64,000 bases of DNA, taken from contig NZ_AP023423.1 of NCBI RefSeq assembly GCF_021654335.1, forward strand, positions 2,603,001 through 2,667,000, read 5' to 3'. Shown here one piece after another: positions 38,743-47,201 of the stretch. Origin of the DNA: Sideroxyarcus emersonii. Its GTDB lineage: Bacteria > Pseudomonadota > Gammaproteobacteria > Burkholderiales > Gallionellaceae. How positions within the stretch are numbered: position 1 is the first letter of the stretch; each line of letters starts with the position of its first letter. The notes beneath the pieces were generated by a model. It saw only the letters and a program-made list of their open reading frames with translations. It had not been told where the DNA came from and made no database searches. Position numbers and translations under genes: made by a program.

Positions 38743-39090
38743 TTATTCATTGTCCTGCTTCAACAATCCTTTTTGTTCCGCCTCGCGCTGCAACTCCGCA
38801 ATCTCGGCACGCAACCGCTCGTATTCTTGCACCTTTTTTTTAAGGAACTGTACCGTCATGCGCGCCTTTTGCTCGACGCCGCGCGGTGTCAGCAGATAAG
38901 CATAGGCGAGCTTGTTGTCGCTGTTACGGAAGTTGTTGATCTTGAGGTTGCCCTTTTCAACTAGGGCGTTGAGGCAATAATTGATTTTTCCCAGGCTGAC
39001 GCCCAGTTTTTTCGCCAAATCTCTTTGGGAAAGCCCGGGATTCTCTTCCAGTGTTTTGAGCAGGCTGTAGTGTGTGGCTTCGTCGAGCAT
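38743..39090 (-). CDS. EPS-associated MarR-family transcriptional regulator
   Basis: 115 residues from the ATG at 39090; an in-frame ATG at 39123 would add 11 residues but would place the palindrome inside the gene. The winged-helix core is THYSLLKTLEENPGLSQRDL, AKKLGVSLGKINYCLNALVE and a wing with KINNFRNSDNKLAYAYLLTP. A C-terminal helix (KKKVQEYERLRAEIAELQRE) is likely a coiled-coil dimer arm. It matches the small MarR-type regulators found at the head of exopolysaccharide clusters. A diverged copy heads the upstream operon at 50877. Confidence 0.88.
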   Translation of the reverse strand: MLDEATHYSLLKTLEENPGLSQRDLAKKLGVSLGKINYCLNALVEKGNLKINNFRNSDNKLAYAYLLTPRGVEQKARMTVQFLKKKVQEYERLRAEIAELQREAEQKGLLKQDNE

Positions 39091-39099
39091 GGATGGTCT

Positions 39100-39114
39100 G
39101 TTCAATCGATGAAC
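39100..39114 (-). promoter_or_regulatory. Palindrome before the MarR-type regulator, candidate operator
   Basis: GTTCA-N5-TGAAC begins 10 bases upstream of the regulator ATG. The same arms and the same distance to the ATG occur before the diverged copy at 50877. It is a candidate site for the regulator itself, or an RNA hairpin near the ribosome site. No experimental motif is known to me. Confidence 0.5.
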
Positions 39115-39147
39115 GGACGGCATTTAATCAATTTCTACGCCGCCGTG

Positions 39148-40119
39148 TCAAGCTGGGGCACGCCATTTTTTCCACTTAGAATCAATAATAAGCATCAAGA
39201 TAAGATAGATTCCTGCCCAAACCAGAAGCAAATACCAAGGCAATGCTTGTTTGATGCATACAAGTCCCCCAAGCCCTGCCGCCAACATGAGCATGTATTC
39301 AACCAGCGCTAGCTTACTGTGGCTCCAGCCCATTTGTATCAGGCGCTGATAGTAATGTTCGCGGTGGGCTTCTGTGACTTTCGCCCCACGCATGGTGCGC
39401 TTCACCAATGTGACGCTGGCATCCAGCACGAAAGGCATGAATGCCACCAACGGGAACCAGCCCAGCCAATATCCTTGCTGCCATCCCCACAACCCCATCC
39501 CGGCCGCCAGGAAACCCAATGGAATGGAACCTGCATCGCCCATGAATACTTTGGCGGGGTGAAAATTATTGTAGAGAAATCCCAGTGCTGCGGCTCCAAT
39601 GGTGAAATTCATCATTGCGAAGGTGTCATCGCCGTTCATCAGCGCAGCGACGCCATAGAAACTGAAGCCAAACAGCGCCATGCCTCCTGATAATCCATCG
39701 GCACCATCCATGAAATTGTAGAGATTGGTCATCCATACCGTGAGCAACAACACGAATAGTGCAATCGCAAGCCCTTGCTGGGCGAACAAACCCGAACCCA
39801 GCACCAGGATCGCGGCCGCCGCCAGCTGGGCCATTAAGCGTTTCTTGACCGGCAGGCTGTGCATGTCATCCAGCAGGGAAATGATGAACAACCCGATCAT
39901 GGGCAATACTATCCACCACTTAAGGGAGGTGAGCATCAGCGCCCAGCCGGCCAGTAAACCGGCCATTATCGCCACACCGCCGATACGCGGAACCGGCGCA
40001 TCATGCAATGAACGTTCGTTAGGGATGTCCGGGATATCTTTACCGAACTTGCTGATCAGGATAAGTGTGGTCAACAACATGGTGACCAGCGCTGCGACGA
40101 TGGGAGAGTAATGGCTCAT
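39148..40119 (-). CDS. WecA/WbpL-type polyprenyl-phosphate sugar-1-phosphate transferase (MraY family)
   Basis: 323 residues from the ATG at 40119, which overlaps the upstream stop as ATGA. About ten membrane helices with the family signatures PNERSLHDAPVPRIGG, ISLLDDMHSLPVKKRLMAQL, NLYNFMDGADGLSGG and VFMGDAGSIPLGFL, plus a cytosolic HREHYYQRLIQ loop. It transfers a HexNAc-1-phosphate to undecaprenyl phosphate to start a repeat unit. The WbpV-like reductase is co-transcribed, so the initiating sugar may be QuiNAc or FucNAc. It is the last gene of the upstream operon. Confidence 0.92.
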   Translation of the reverse strand: MSHYSPIVAALVTMLLTTLILISKFGKDIPDIPNERSLHDAPVPRIGGVAIMAGLLAGWALMLTSLKWWIVLPMIGLFIISLLDDMHSLPVKKRLMAQLAAAAILVLGSGLFAQQGLAIALFVLLLTVWMTNLYNFMDGADGLSGGMALFGFSFYGVAALMNGDDTFAMMNFTIGAAALGFLYNNFHPAKVFMGDAGSIPLGFLAAGMGLWGWQQGYWLGWFPLVAFMPFVLDASVTLVKRTMRGAKVTEAHREHYYQRLIQMGWSHSKLALVEYMLMLAAGLGGLVCIKQALPWYLLLVWAGIYLILMLIIDSKWKKWRAPA

Positions 40120-41081
40120 GAATGGGTATTTCGATACCACTCCGCGGTTGCCTGCAGCCCCTGCTGCAAGCTATATGGAGGGTTCCAGTTAAGTTGGCGG
40201 CGGATTTTAACACTATCGATCCGTAACGATTCTTGCAGGCGCCCGATCTGTTCTGATTTCCCGGTTATGAGACCTGCCAGCCTTAACCAGGAGGAAGGAC
40301 AAGGAAACAATTTGGCCGAGCACTCCATCGCTACGCCCAGTCGGCGCAGCAGATCCGGCGTTGAAACATCCTCTCCATCGCTGACCAGATAAGTTTGCCC
40401 GGCAGCGGCGGGATGTGCTGCGCAAGCAATCAGAGCATCAACCATGTTCCCGACATAGACCAGGCTGCGCTGATTCCGCACTGACGCTAACGGCAGCGGT
40501 ATCCTCTTGGCGAGTATCTTAAGCATGTGTGCAAAATTGCCTTTCACACCTGCGCCATAAATCAGGGGAGGGCGAAGTATTACCACCTCCAGCCCGGTTT
40601 CATCGGCAATGCGATGCAGTGCCAGTTCTGCTTCGTATTTGGAGATGCCATAAGGATCCTGTGGTAAGGGAACATCCGACTCCGCGAATCTGTGGTCGCC
40701 ATGGGTCGATTCTCCGTTCACCTTGATCGAGCTGACGTACACCAGCCGCCTGACCCCGTTTGCGGCGGCCGAGCGGGCGAGCCGCTCCGTTCCGGCAACA
40801 TTCACCTTGCGGAATTCTGCCAAAGCGTTGGGCGCTTTCTCATGCATGACATGCACACGAGCGGCCAGATGAATGACCGTCGCCACTCCGCTCAAGGCAT
40901 TTGCCCAGTCAGTATCCGCAGAGATGTCTGGAATGCGGACTATTTCACAACCGCGCAAGCTCGTGTCGACGCCGCCTCGCATGGCTGCACGCGTCCGGTA
41001 GTTACATGCAGCCAATCTTTCGCACAACGCCTTGCCGACGAAACCTGAGGCACCGGTTACCAATATAGGGCCTTCTCTCAA
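40116..41081 (-). CDS. NAD-dependent epimerase/reductase, WbpV/WreQ-like
   Basis: 321-residue SDR: ILVTGASGFVGKALCERL is the cofactor site, VYVSSIKVNGES the Ser strand and DPYGISKYEAELAL the Tyr/Lys pair. In O-antigen loci such genes next to a WbpL-type transferase reduce UDP-4-keto-6-deoxy-GlcNAc to UDP-QuiNAc or UDP-FucNAc. A 4-epimerase is the alternative. The start is TTG, overlapping the previous stop as TTGA. The precursor could come from the CapD/WbpM-type enzyme at 16725. Confidence 0.82.
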   Translation of the reverse strand: MREGPILVTGASGFVGKALCERLAACNYRTRAAMRGGVDTSLRGCEIVRIPDISADTDWANALSGVATVIHLAARVHVMHEKAPNALAEFRKVNVAGTERLARSAAANGVRRLVYVSSIKVNGESTHGDHRFAESDVPLPQDPYGISKYEAELALHRIADETGLEVVILRPPLIYGAGVKGNFAHMLKILAKRIPLPLASVRNQRSLVYVGNMVDALIACAAHPAAAGQTYLVSDGEDVSTPDLLRRLGVAMECSAKLFPCPSSWLRLAGLITGKSEQIGRLQESLRIDSVKIRRQLNWNPPYSLQQGLQATAEWYRNTHS

Positions 41082-41833
41082 TTCGACGCTCTCCGCAGAA
41101 GGGCACGATATACGGGGGACGAAAAGAATCTCAGCACGCTTGCCAGGTGCAAACGCATATAGCGCAGGTTCTTGTGACTGCTGCGCCGTGCGTCATGCAC
41201 GACCGAAGCCATAAAGCACAGGATAACCCGATAACCGGCAAGCGTGAGCCGCGCACATAGATCCACATCTTCGTAGTAGAGGAAGTAGCGCTCGTCAAAT
41301 CCGCCGACCTTCCGGAAAACCCTTTGTGGGAAAAGCATAAACATTCCGGCCACCCAGTCTGGATGGGAAATCGGCTGCCTGATGTCAGCCTGTATGGCCG
41401 ATCTGCCTCCAAATATCTTTCTGATTATTTCAAGCGGCGAAGGGAATCGGCGTGCGCTATCCTCAGGAACGCCAGCGCTGTTGGTGACGAGCGGCGCCAC
41501 CACACCTGCATTCTCTGTTTTTGCTTGTGCAATCAGCACTGGAAACGGATTCATCGAAAATCCGATATCGGGGTTAAGGACGCAGAAGAACTCTCCTCTG
41601 GCCAGCCTGAACGCAGCGTTGTGGTTCGCTCCGAATCCTTTCGGGGCCAAATTGCGGATAATCCGGAGCGGAAACATAAAATCAGATGCCTCGAATGGAA
41701 TCTGTTCTTCCACATTGCTGGTCAGGATCACTTCGACCAATGTGCCGGCACAATAGCGTTGAATGTCCGATAGCAGTTTTTGCACCAGTCCGATCTGGCG
41801 ATGGCTGACTATCGAGATGGAAAGTTCCGGCAA
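41078..41833 (-). CDS. Glycosyltransferase family 2, rhamnosyltransferase-like
   Basis: 251 residues. LSISIVSHRQIGLVQKLL opens the GT-A fold, GFGANHNAAFRLARGEFFCV and LNPDIGFS supply the donor and metal sites, and GGFDERYFLYYEDVDLCARL is the hallmark of the rhamnosyl/fucosyl GT2 group. The start is TTG with GGAGG 9 bases upstream. The dTDP-rhamnose genes at 53357-57185 could supply the donor. Confidence 0.85.
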   Translation of the reverse strand: MPELSISIVSHRQIGLVQKLLSDIQRYCAGTLVEVILTSNVEEQIPFEASDFMFPLRIIRNLAPKGFGANHNAAFRLARGEFFCVLNPDIGFSMNPFPVLIAQAKTENAGVVAPLVTNSAGVPEDSARRFPSPLEIIRKIFGGRSAIQADIRQPISHPDWVAGMFMLFPQRVFRKVGGFDERYFLYYEDVDLCARLTLAGYRVILCFMASVVHDARRSSHKNLRYMRLHLASVLRFFSSPVYRALLRRASN

Positions 41834-41834
41834 T

Positions 41835-42851
41835 TTAACGGGCCTCCTGCTTTCTTGCCATGGCTCCGATCAACAAATTATGGGCCCATCGAGCCCCAAG
41901 CGCCGATCTGCCTATGCTTTGAGCACGCAAAGTACCTATTCTGTTCAGGCGCCGGACATTCAATATGTTGGCGTATGCATCTATCTTTTGCTGTGTGCTC
42001 AACGGCAATTTCATTCCTCTTGTCCTGACCCTTTGCTCAAGCACTGCCGCCTGCATAAGGCTGTCCCTGATGCGTGTCATCTGTACCTTCCATTGCCGTA
42101 GCGAGAAAAGGAACCTGCCGATCCGCTGCCAGTAAGACGTGGCGCCCAATACATTTCCGGCATGTTGCCTGTACATCGCCAATGGTCTGGATATAAATTC
42201 TATCTTGCCCGTAGACGATGCCAGCAGGGCCAGCCACCAGTCGTGCATCAATGCCTCTCGGGGTATCGGCGTTGCCAATTCCAGCAAGGAGCGATTGATG
42301 GCGCTCGCGCAACCCGTGACCTGGTTCTCGCAGAGCAGCACACCGAGATTCAATTTAGCTGGCGACAACCCGGAATATGTCACAAATGAATCTGCTATTG
42401 GCCGCAGTGCCTCATCGACCAGAAGCAGATCGCTATGCACCAGCAATGGCGTTTCAGTCCCCTGCTTCAATTCCAGTTGGCGAAGCGCATCCAGCATCAC
42501 TGCCAACTTTTCCGGATACCAGACATCATCCTGGTCGGCAAAGAAGAGATAACCTGCATTTTCTTCAACTGCCGTCTGCATCAAGATTGAAAAATTCCCT
42601 GCAGCCCCCTGATTGCCAAGTTTGTCCCGCATCAGTCTTACGCGGTTATCTGTGCGCTCAATCTGCTCTATCTTCTGCACCGTATCGTCGCGAGACCCAT
42701 CGTCGCGCACATACAACGTCCAGTCTGGATAGCTTTGTGCACGGATGCTTTCAATCTGTTCATCGATATATCGGCTGCCGTTATAGGTAGCCATCACGAT
42801 CGCGATGCGCTTCGCTGCCGATCCTGGACGGAACGAAGAACCTTCAGTCAC
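41835..42851 (-). CDS. Glycosyltransferase family 2
   Basis: 338 residues with a GTG start. IAIVMATYNGSRYIDEQIES, VRDDGSRDDTV and the FADQDDVWYPEKL metal site are clear GT-A motifs of the RfbF/WbbL-like group. The C-terminal half is basic and alpha-helical without a predicted membrane span. It sits between another GT2 and a C-methyltransferase-like gene in the upstream operon. Donor unknown. Confidence 0.86.
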   Translation of the reverse strand: MTEGSSFRPGSAAKRIAIVMATYNGSRYIDEQIESIRAQSYPDWTLYVRDDGSRDDTVQKIEQIERTDNRVRLMRDKLGNQGAAGNFSILMQTAVEENAGYLFFADQDDVWYPEKLAVMLDALRQLELKQGTETPLLVHSDLLLVDEALRPIADSFVTYSGLSPAKLNLGVLLCENQVTGCASAINRSLLELATPIPREALMHDWWLALLASSTGKIEFISRPLAMYRQHAGNVLGATSYWQRIGRFLFSLRQWKVQMTRIRDSLMQAAVLEQRVRTRGMKLPLSTQQKIDAYANILNVRRLNRIGTLRAQSIGRSALGARWAHNLLIGAMARKQEAR

Positions 42852-42919
42852 GGCCGCCGCCCATTAGAACAAGATTGAGTCGCGTCCGATCTTTTTCTCG
42901 TTTCACGTCTGGCACGCTG

Positions 42920-44161
42920 TTAGCCTACCTTAACCACTTCGAGCTTGGGCAAGGGGAATACCAGGTTCATGTTCGAGAACTTTTTATTCGTCACAAAGAA
43001 ATGCCTGAAATGCCATGGCAGCACGATGACGTAATCCGGATTTTTCGACAGTAACTCCTGTTCCGAGATGATCGGCAACCACGTGCCCGGCGTATAGCCC
43101 CCAAATTTTTCCGGATTCACTTCGCCGATATACTCAACTTCTTTTGTGCTTATTCCACAGTACTGCAACAGCACATTACCCTTGGTTGAGGCCCCCAGCG
43201 CCGCAACCGTTTTACCTTCAGCATGGGCAGTTTCGATGAATTTCAGCAAATCCCGTTTGGCCTGAACTGCGCGTTCTGCAAATGCTCGATAGGGCTCCAA
43301 CGTATCAAGCCCCTGCGTATGCTCTTCATCAAGAATCTTTTGCACCGAGTGGGGCACTGCCGTATCTCCATGGGATTTCGAGACGGATACGGAGATGCTG
43401 CCGCCATTAGTATCGTTAAGTTCAACGTCAATAATCTTAAATCCTACCCGATCAGCCATCCACTTGATTTGGCGTAGCGCATAAAACTCCAGATGTTCAT
43501 GACATACGGTATCAAACGAATTCGTGTACAACATATTCGGCATGTAACTTTGCTCAAACACCCATATTCCGTCATCCGCCAACACGTCATAAATCTGCCG
43601 CATAAATTCTATGGGGTCTTCAAGATCGTAAAACATGGAAAAAGAGGTAATGACTTTTGCCTTCTTGCCTGGGAATCGCTCTTTTACCAAAGCGGCTGAA
43701 AAGAAATCCGGGATGAGCTTGATGTGCGAAGGGTAGTAACTATGGAATTTGATGCCCGTCGGGTCAATTCCGACTAATAGCGGCCCCTTTGATGGATATG
43801 CCTGCAATGTTGTACTGTCGTTGCTGCCGACATCGATTATCAGGTCGCCGTCATTCAGCTTTACCAGATCGAGAATTCTTTTTACCTTGTTGTTCAGGTG
43901 CGCCACCATGCTGGCGTTCAAACCGGAGCGATAGCCATAGTTCTCACCGTACATCTCGCCCAAATCGTAAGAATGTTCAAGCTGCAGCAATCCGCATGCA
44001 TCTTCTCCACCTGTGCACTTAACCAAGCGCAGCGGACCCGATGTTAGCTTTGCATTTTTCTCGCGCGGAAAAACACCCGTTAGCATTTGCTCGCCTAAAT
44101 CGAGCACACACTCCAGATGGCTATTCCCACAAATTCTGCATCTCTCTACTTTCTTATACAT
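42920..44161 (-). CDS. Sugar C-methyltransferase-like SAM enzyme
   Basis: 413 residues from the ATG at 44161. The N-terminal zinc-binding motif RCRICGNSHLECVLDLGEQ, the central SAM domain (LIIDVGSNDSTTLQAY, then IDPTG) and the C-terminal domain (VAALGASTKGNVLLQYCGI) form the three-part layout of NDP-hexose C-methyltransferases such as TylCIII. Some close relatives in glycan loci may have other roles. It may build a branched sugar from a 4-keto-6-deoxy intermediate made by the adjacent Gmd-like enzyme, which is inference from context. Confidence 0.8.
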   Translation of the reverse strand: MYKKVERCRICGNSHLECVLDLGEQMLTGVFPREKNAKLTSGPLRLVKCTGGEDACGLLQLEHSYDLGEMYGENYGYRSGLNASMVAHLNNKVKRILDLVKLNDGDLIIDVGSNDSTTLQAYPSKGPLLVGIDPTGIKFHSYYPSHIKLIPDFFSAALVKERFPGKKAKVITSFSMFYDLEDPIEFMRQIYDVLADDGIWVFEQSYMPNMLYTNSFDTVCHEHLEFYALRQIKWMADRVGFKIIDVELNDTNGGSISVSVSKSHGDTAVPHSVQKILDEEHTQGLDTLEPYRAFAERAVQAKRDLLKFIETAHAEGKTVAALGASTKGNVLLQYCGISTKEVEYIGEVNPEKFGGYTPGTWLPIISEQELLSKNPDYVIVLPWHFRHFFVTNKKFSNMNLVFPLPKLEVVKVG

Positions 44162-44182
44162 CGCCAAATACCTCTCTAATAT

Positions 44183-45148
44183 TTAGATTCTGTCCAATAT
44201 CTGCATATCGGCATCGACCATCATGCTTACCAAATCGTGAAATCCGATCTCTGGATGCCAACCCAATACTGTACTTGCCTTTTCGGCATTGCCTACCAAT
44301 ACCGCCGGTTCCGCTGGACGAAAAACGGCCTTGTCTTCGCGCACGTATTCCCGGTAATCGAGTGCCAAATGGCCGAATGCCATTTCACAAAATTCACGTA
44401 CCGAATGTGTTTCCCCTGTTGCCACCACAAATTCATCAGCGTACGCATACTGCAGCATCAACCACATAGCGCGCACAGTATCGCCGGCAAATCCCCAGTC
44501 CCGTAGCGCATCCAGATTGCCTAATTGCAACTCCTTTGCCTGCCCTAACTTGATTCGGGCGGCCTCATGGGTAATCTTTCTCGTCACATACGCCAGCCCG
44601 CGGCGCGGGCTTTCGTGATTGAACAGGATTGCCGAACATGCGAATAGACCATAGCGTTGCCGGTATATCCGGATCATTGTGTCCGCATAGAGTTTGGCTG
44701 AGCCGTAAGGACTGCGGGGATTGACTTGAGTATTCTCAGTCTGCGGACTTTCATGGGCCTCGCCAAAGATTTCCCTGCTGGATGCCTGGCAAAACCGAAT
44801 CTTCGCATCTACCGCACGTATCGCCTCTAAAATGCGTGTGACCGCCAGACCGTTCACCTCGCCTATTCCAACCGGATCATCGAACATACCCGCCCCTGTG
44901 GAATATCCTGCAAGGTTATATAGTTCTGTTGGGCGAACAAATGATAGGACTTCTATCATTTTTTGTTGGCTCAGCATGTCCCATTCAATGAGTTCGACAC
45001 TCTCCCTCCATTGCCTTGGAAGTTTCGCTGCGGCCGCAGGTACATCCCGTACAGCGCCCACCACTCGATATCCTTTTCCCAATAGGAGTTCGGACAAATA
45101 AGTACCATCCTGCCCGGTTATCCCGGTTATCAAAGCCACTTTCTGCAT
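44183..45148 (-). CDS. GDP-mannose 4,6-dehydratase-like SDR
   Basis: 321 residues from the ATG at 45148, which overlaps the upstream stop by one base (TGATG). The Gmd-type cofactor site [20 protein letters not shown] is followed by QASSREIFGE, where the usual Thr is Ser but Glu is kept. RSPYGSAKLYADTMIRIYRQ carries the Tyr/Lys pair. It is shorter than true Gmd (364 residues). It may be a dehydratase for another sugar or a 4-keto reductase. It is the third Gmd-family protein in the window. Confidence 0.8.
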   Translation of the reverse strand: MQKVALITGITGQDGTYLSELLLGKGYRVVGAVRDVPAAAAKLPRQWRESVELIEWDMLSQQKMIEVLSFVRPTELYNLAGYSTGAGMFDDPVGIGEVNGLAVTRILEAIRAVDAKIRFCQASSREIFGEAHESPQTENTQVNPRSPYGSAKLYADTMIRIYRQRYGLFACSAILFNHESPRRGLAYVTRKITHEAARIKLGQAKELQLGNLDALRDWGFAGDTVRAMWLMLQYAYADEFVVATGETHSVREFCEMAFGHLALDYREYVREDKAVFRPAEPAVLVGNAEKASTVLGWHPEIGFHDLVSMMVDADMQILDRI

Positions 45149-46179
45149 CAGCAAACGCCTACGATTCTCGCTGCCCAGCGGGTGGCCGCATTACGGTGTT
45201 GGCCATTGTTCAGGCTATACATAATCATTCTGGAGCCTCGCCCCCCCAAGAATACAGAATATATGCACGCAATGAAGCCGGCCAAAGTCACCGGGACTAT
45301 TGCGACAAATTTCGATGCCATGCGGGTAAGTCCCGCAAATTTTATGCTCACGATCTCGTCATATTCCTTGCCGGTATAGGCGCCCGTTGCTCGATAAAAA
45401 ACTAACCGTTTGATCAAGTGCCAGCCGCCGCGAGGACATAAAATGGACTTTGTCTTATCGGTAAAGTCCTTGAACGACCAGATCAATTCTGGCCACTTCG
45501 CTATCCATATCTCCATCCCTCGTGGAGTCCACATGGCATTGCCATACCGTATGGTAATGAGCGGCTCTGCGATCAACACCGCCCGTGCGATTGGAGTGTG
45601 TTGAAATATCACCCCTACATGCACGAACAACGACCCATAGTATGACCGGCGATCCCGAGCGAGCCACACTTCTCGCCGAATCACCACGCAGCCGATAAAC
45701 GACAAGCCCTGCACCGTTTCCCGGAACATGTTTTCCTCGTCGCCTACGCCGTAAACCTTATCATTTTCAAGCCTGATCAGGCGTTCATCCAGCATGATGG
45801 AGAAATCGGCACTCCGAACCTCCGCATTGACGACAAGCAAATCGATTTGTTCCAGCTTATCAAGTACCTTCCTGACAGCTCCTGGGCACAGCAGATCGTC
45901 ATCGGTCATCAGCCAGCAGTATTCACCTGTCGCATATCCAACTGCCTTATCGTAGTCACCATCAACCCCCGAATTCTCGCTCTCCCGGTAATAATGAAGC
46001 TCAGGGTACTTCCTTGCATATTCAGTCACGACCTCAGGAGTATTGTCCGGTGACGCACCATCGACGACAACCAATTCAACCCCCGGCAGCATCTGGCCCA
46101 GAATCGAATCTAGTGTCTCGCCGATAAATTTGCCTCTTTTGTATGTCGCGATACAGATGGTCAATTTAGGCTTGAGCAT
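45148..46179 (-). CDS. Glycosyltransferase family 2
   Basis: 343 residues from the ATG at 46179. Earlier in-frame codons overlap the upstream gene much more. LTICIATYKRGKFIGETLDS, VVDGASPDNTPEVV and the LMTDDDLLCPGAVRK site fit the WcaA/abequosyltransferase-like GT2 group. Very similar in outline to the neighbouring GT2 at 46166-47197, and the two genes overlap by 14 bases. Two hydrophobic stretches near the C-terminus may anchor it to the membrane. Confidence 0.86.
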   Translation of the reverse strand: MLKPKLTICIATYKRGKFIGETLDSILGQMLPGVELVVVDGASPDNTPEVVTEYARKYPELHYYRESENSGVDGDYDKAVGYATGEYCWLMTDDDLLCPGAVRKVLDKLEQIDLLVVNAEVRSADFSIMLDERLIRLENDKVYGVGDEENMFRETVQGLSFIGCVVIRREVWLARDRRSYYGSLFVHVGVIFQHTPIARAVLIAEPLITIRYGNAMWTPRGMEIWIAKWPELIWSFKDFTDKTKSILCPRGGWHLIKRLVFYRATGAYTGKEYDEIVSIKFAGLTRMASKFVAIVPVTLAGFIACIYSVFLGGRGSRMIMYSLNNGQHRNAATRWAARIVGVC

Positions 46180-47197
46180 GTTTGTACCTAAACAGATATT
46201 GCTTGAGTTTCCTATAAAGGAATCGAACCGCAACATACAGTCCGTAAGGGATTGCAAGGTAGCCTATGCGAGTCAAATAACCTGCTGCAGATTTATCGGA
46301 CCATGTCATTTTCACTAGCTTATCCAGCAACAGCTTGCTTTCGATTTCCGGTCTTCTCTTGCATTGCATTTTGGCGAAGAGGAATGCACTTAATTTGAAT
46401 TCATTTTGAATTACGCGTCTGATATGGAATGCTTCTATGCTGTCGTGCCCAAAGTAGCAATCTGCCATTCCATGGTAGCCTTCGATGGCAATTCTGAAAC
46501 GGTTGACTATTCCCCTGTCGGCAAATGAATCATTATCGCCGCGCTGATCCAGCCACACCTCCGCAATATAGCAAACCGTCAATCCGGAGGAAATCAGACC
46601 AAAGAATCTTGCAACATGCCCCCAGCAACTTTTACGGAACAACTCTGGCAGTTCACCGCTTTGCCATTTTTCTCGTCGAACAACCAGCCCGCTAAGAAAA
46701 CTGAAGAATGCTTCTGTAGTCGCAGCACGCCCGAACCATTCAACGCGCTCATTTGCATCTGACAGATTGGCGATAAATGTTTGGTCCGGTTGCAGAACAG
46801 GCTGCTCATGCATCGTGATCATCTCTTTGGTGCATATCGTATGCTTGCATATGAGGATGTCGCATCCGCGTTTTACCCATTCCAAAGCTCGCTTGATTGC
46901 ACCTGCCCGCATCACATCGTCACCGCTGAAGAGCCAGCAATACTCGCCATTTGCATAGCCGACACATTCTGCCAGGTCAGCATCTATGCCACCTCGCACA
47001 GCACCCCGGTAATATCGCAAATTTGGCCAGGTACTTACATATTTCCCCATCACAGTTGACGTATCGTCGGTTGAACCGCCGTCATAGACGACGACCTCGA
47101 TCTCTTCATCCGATTGCGGCAGGATAGAGTCCAATGCCTGTCCGATAAATTCCCCGCAGTTGTATATCGGGATACAAATGGATAGCTTGATTGCCAT
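46166..47197 (-). CDS. Glycosyltransferase family 2
   Basis: 343 residues from the ATG at 47197, with AAGGA close upstream; a GTG six codons earlier is an alternative. LSICIPIYNCGEFIGQALDS, VVYDGGSTDDTSTV and the LFSGDDVMRAGAIKR site match the gene downstream, and GEYCW occurs in both. The two adjacent transferases look like a tandem duplication. It acts in the upstream operon. Confidence 0.86.
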   Translation of the reverse strand: MAIKLSICIPIYNCGEFIGQALDSILPQSDEEIEVVVYDGGSTDDTSTVMGKYVSTWPNLRYYRGAVRGGIDADLAECVGYANGEYCWLFSGDDVMRAGAIKRALEWVKRGCDILICKHTICTKEMITMHEQPVLQPDQTFIANLSDANERVEWFGRAATTEAFFSFLSGLVVRREKWQSGELPELFRKSCWGHVARFFGLISSGLTVCYIAEVWLDQRGDNDSFADRGIVNRFRIAIEGYHGMADCYFGHDSIEAFHIRRVIQNEFKLSAFLFAKMQCKRRPEIESKLLLDKLVKMTWSDKSAAGYLTRIGYLAIPYGLYVAVRFLYRKLKQYLFRYKHAQA

Positions 47198-47201
47198 GTC
47201 C

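Noticed and set aside
38735..38750. GTTCATATGAGC near the end of the regulator gene as a third operator copy
   Set aside because: The arms do not match (TGAGC versus TGAAC), the spacing is wrong and it lies at the 3' end of the gene.
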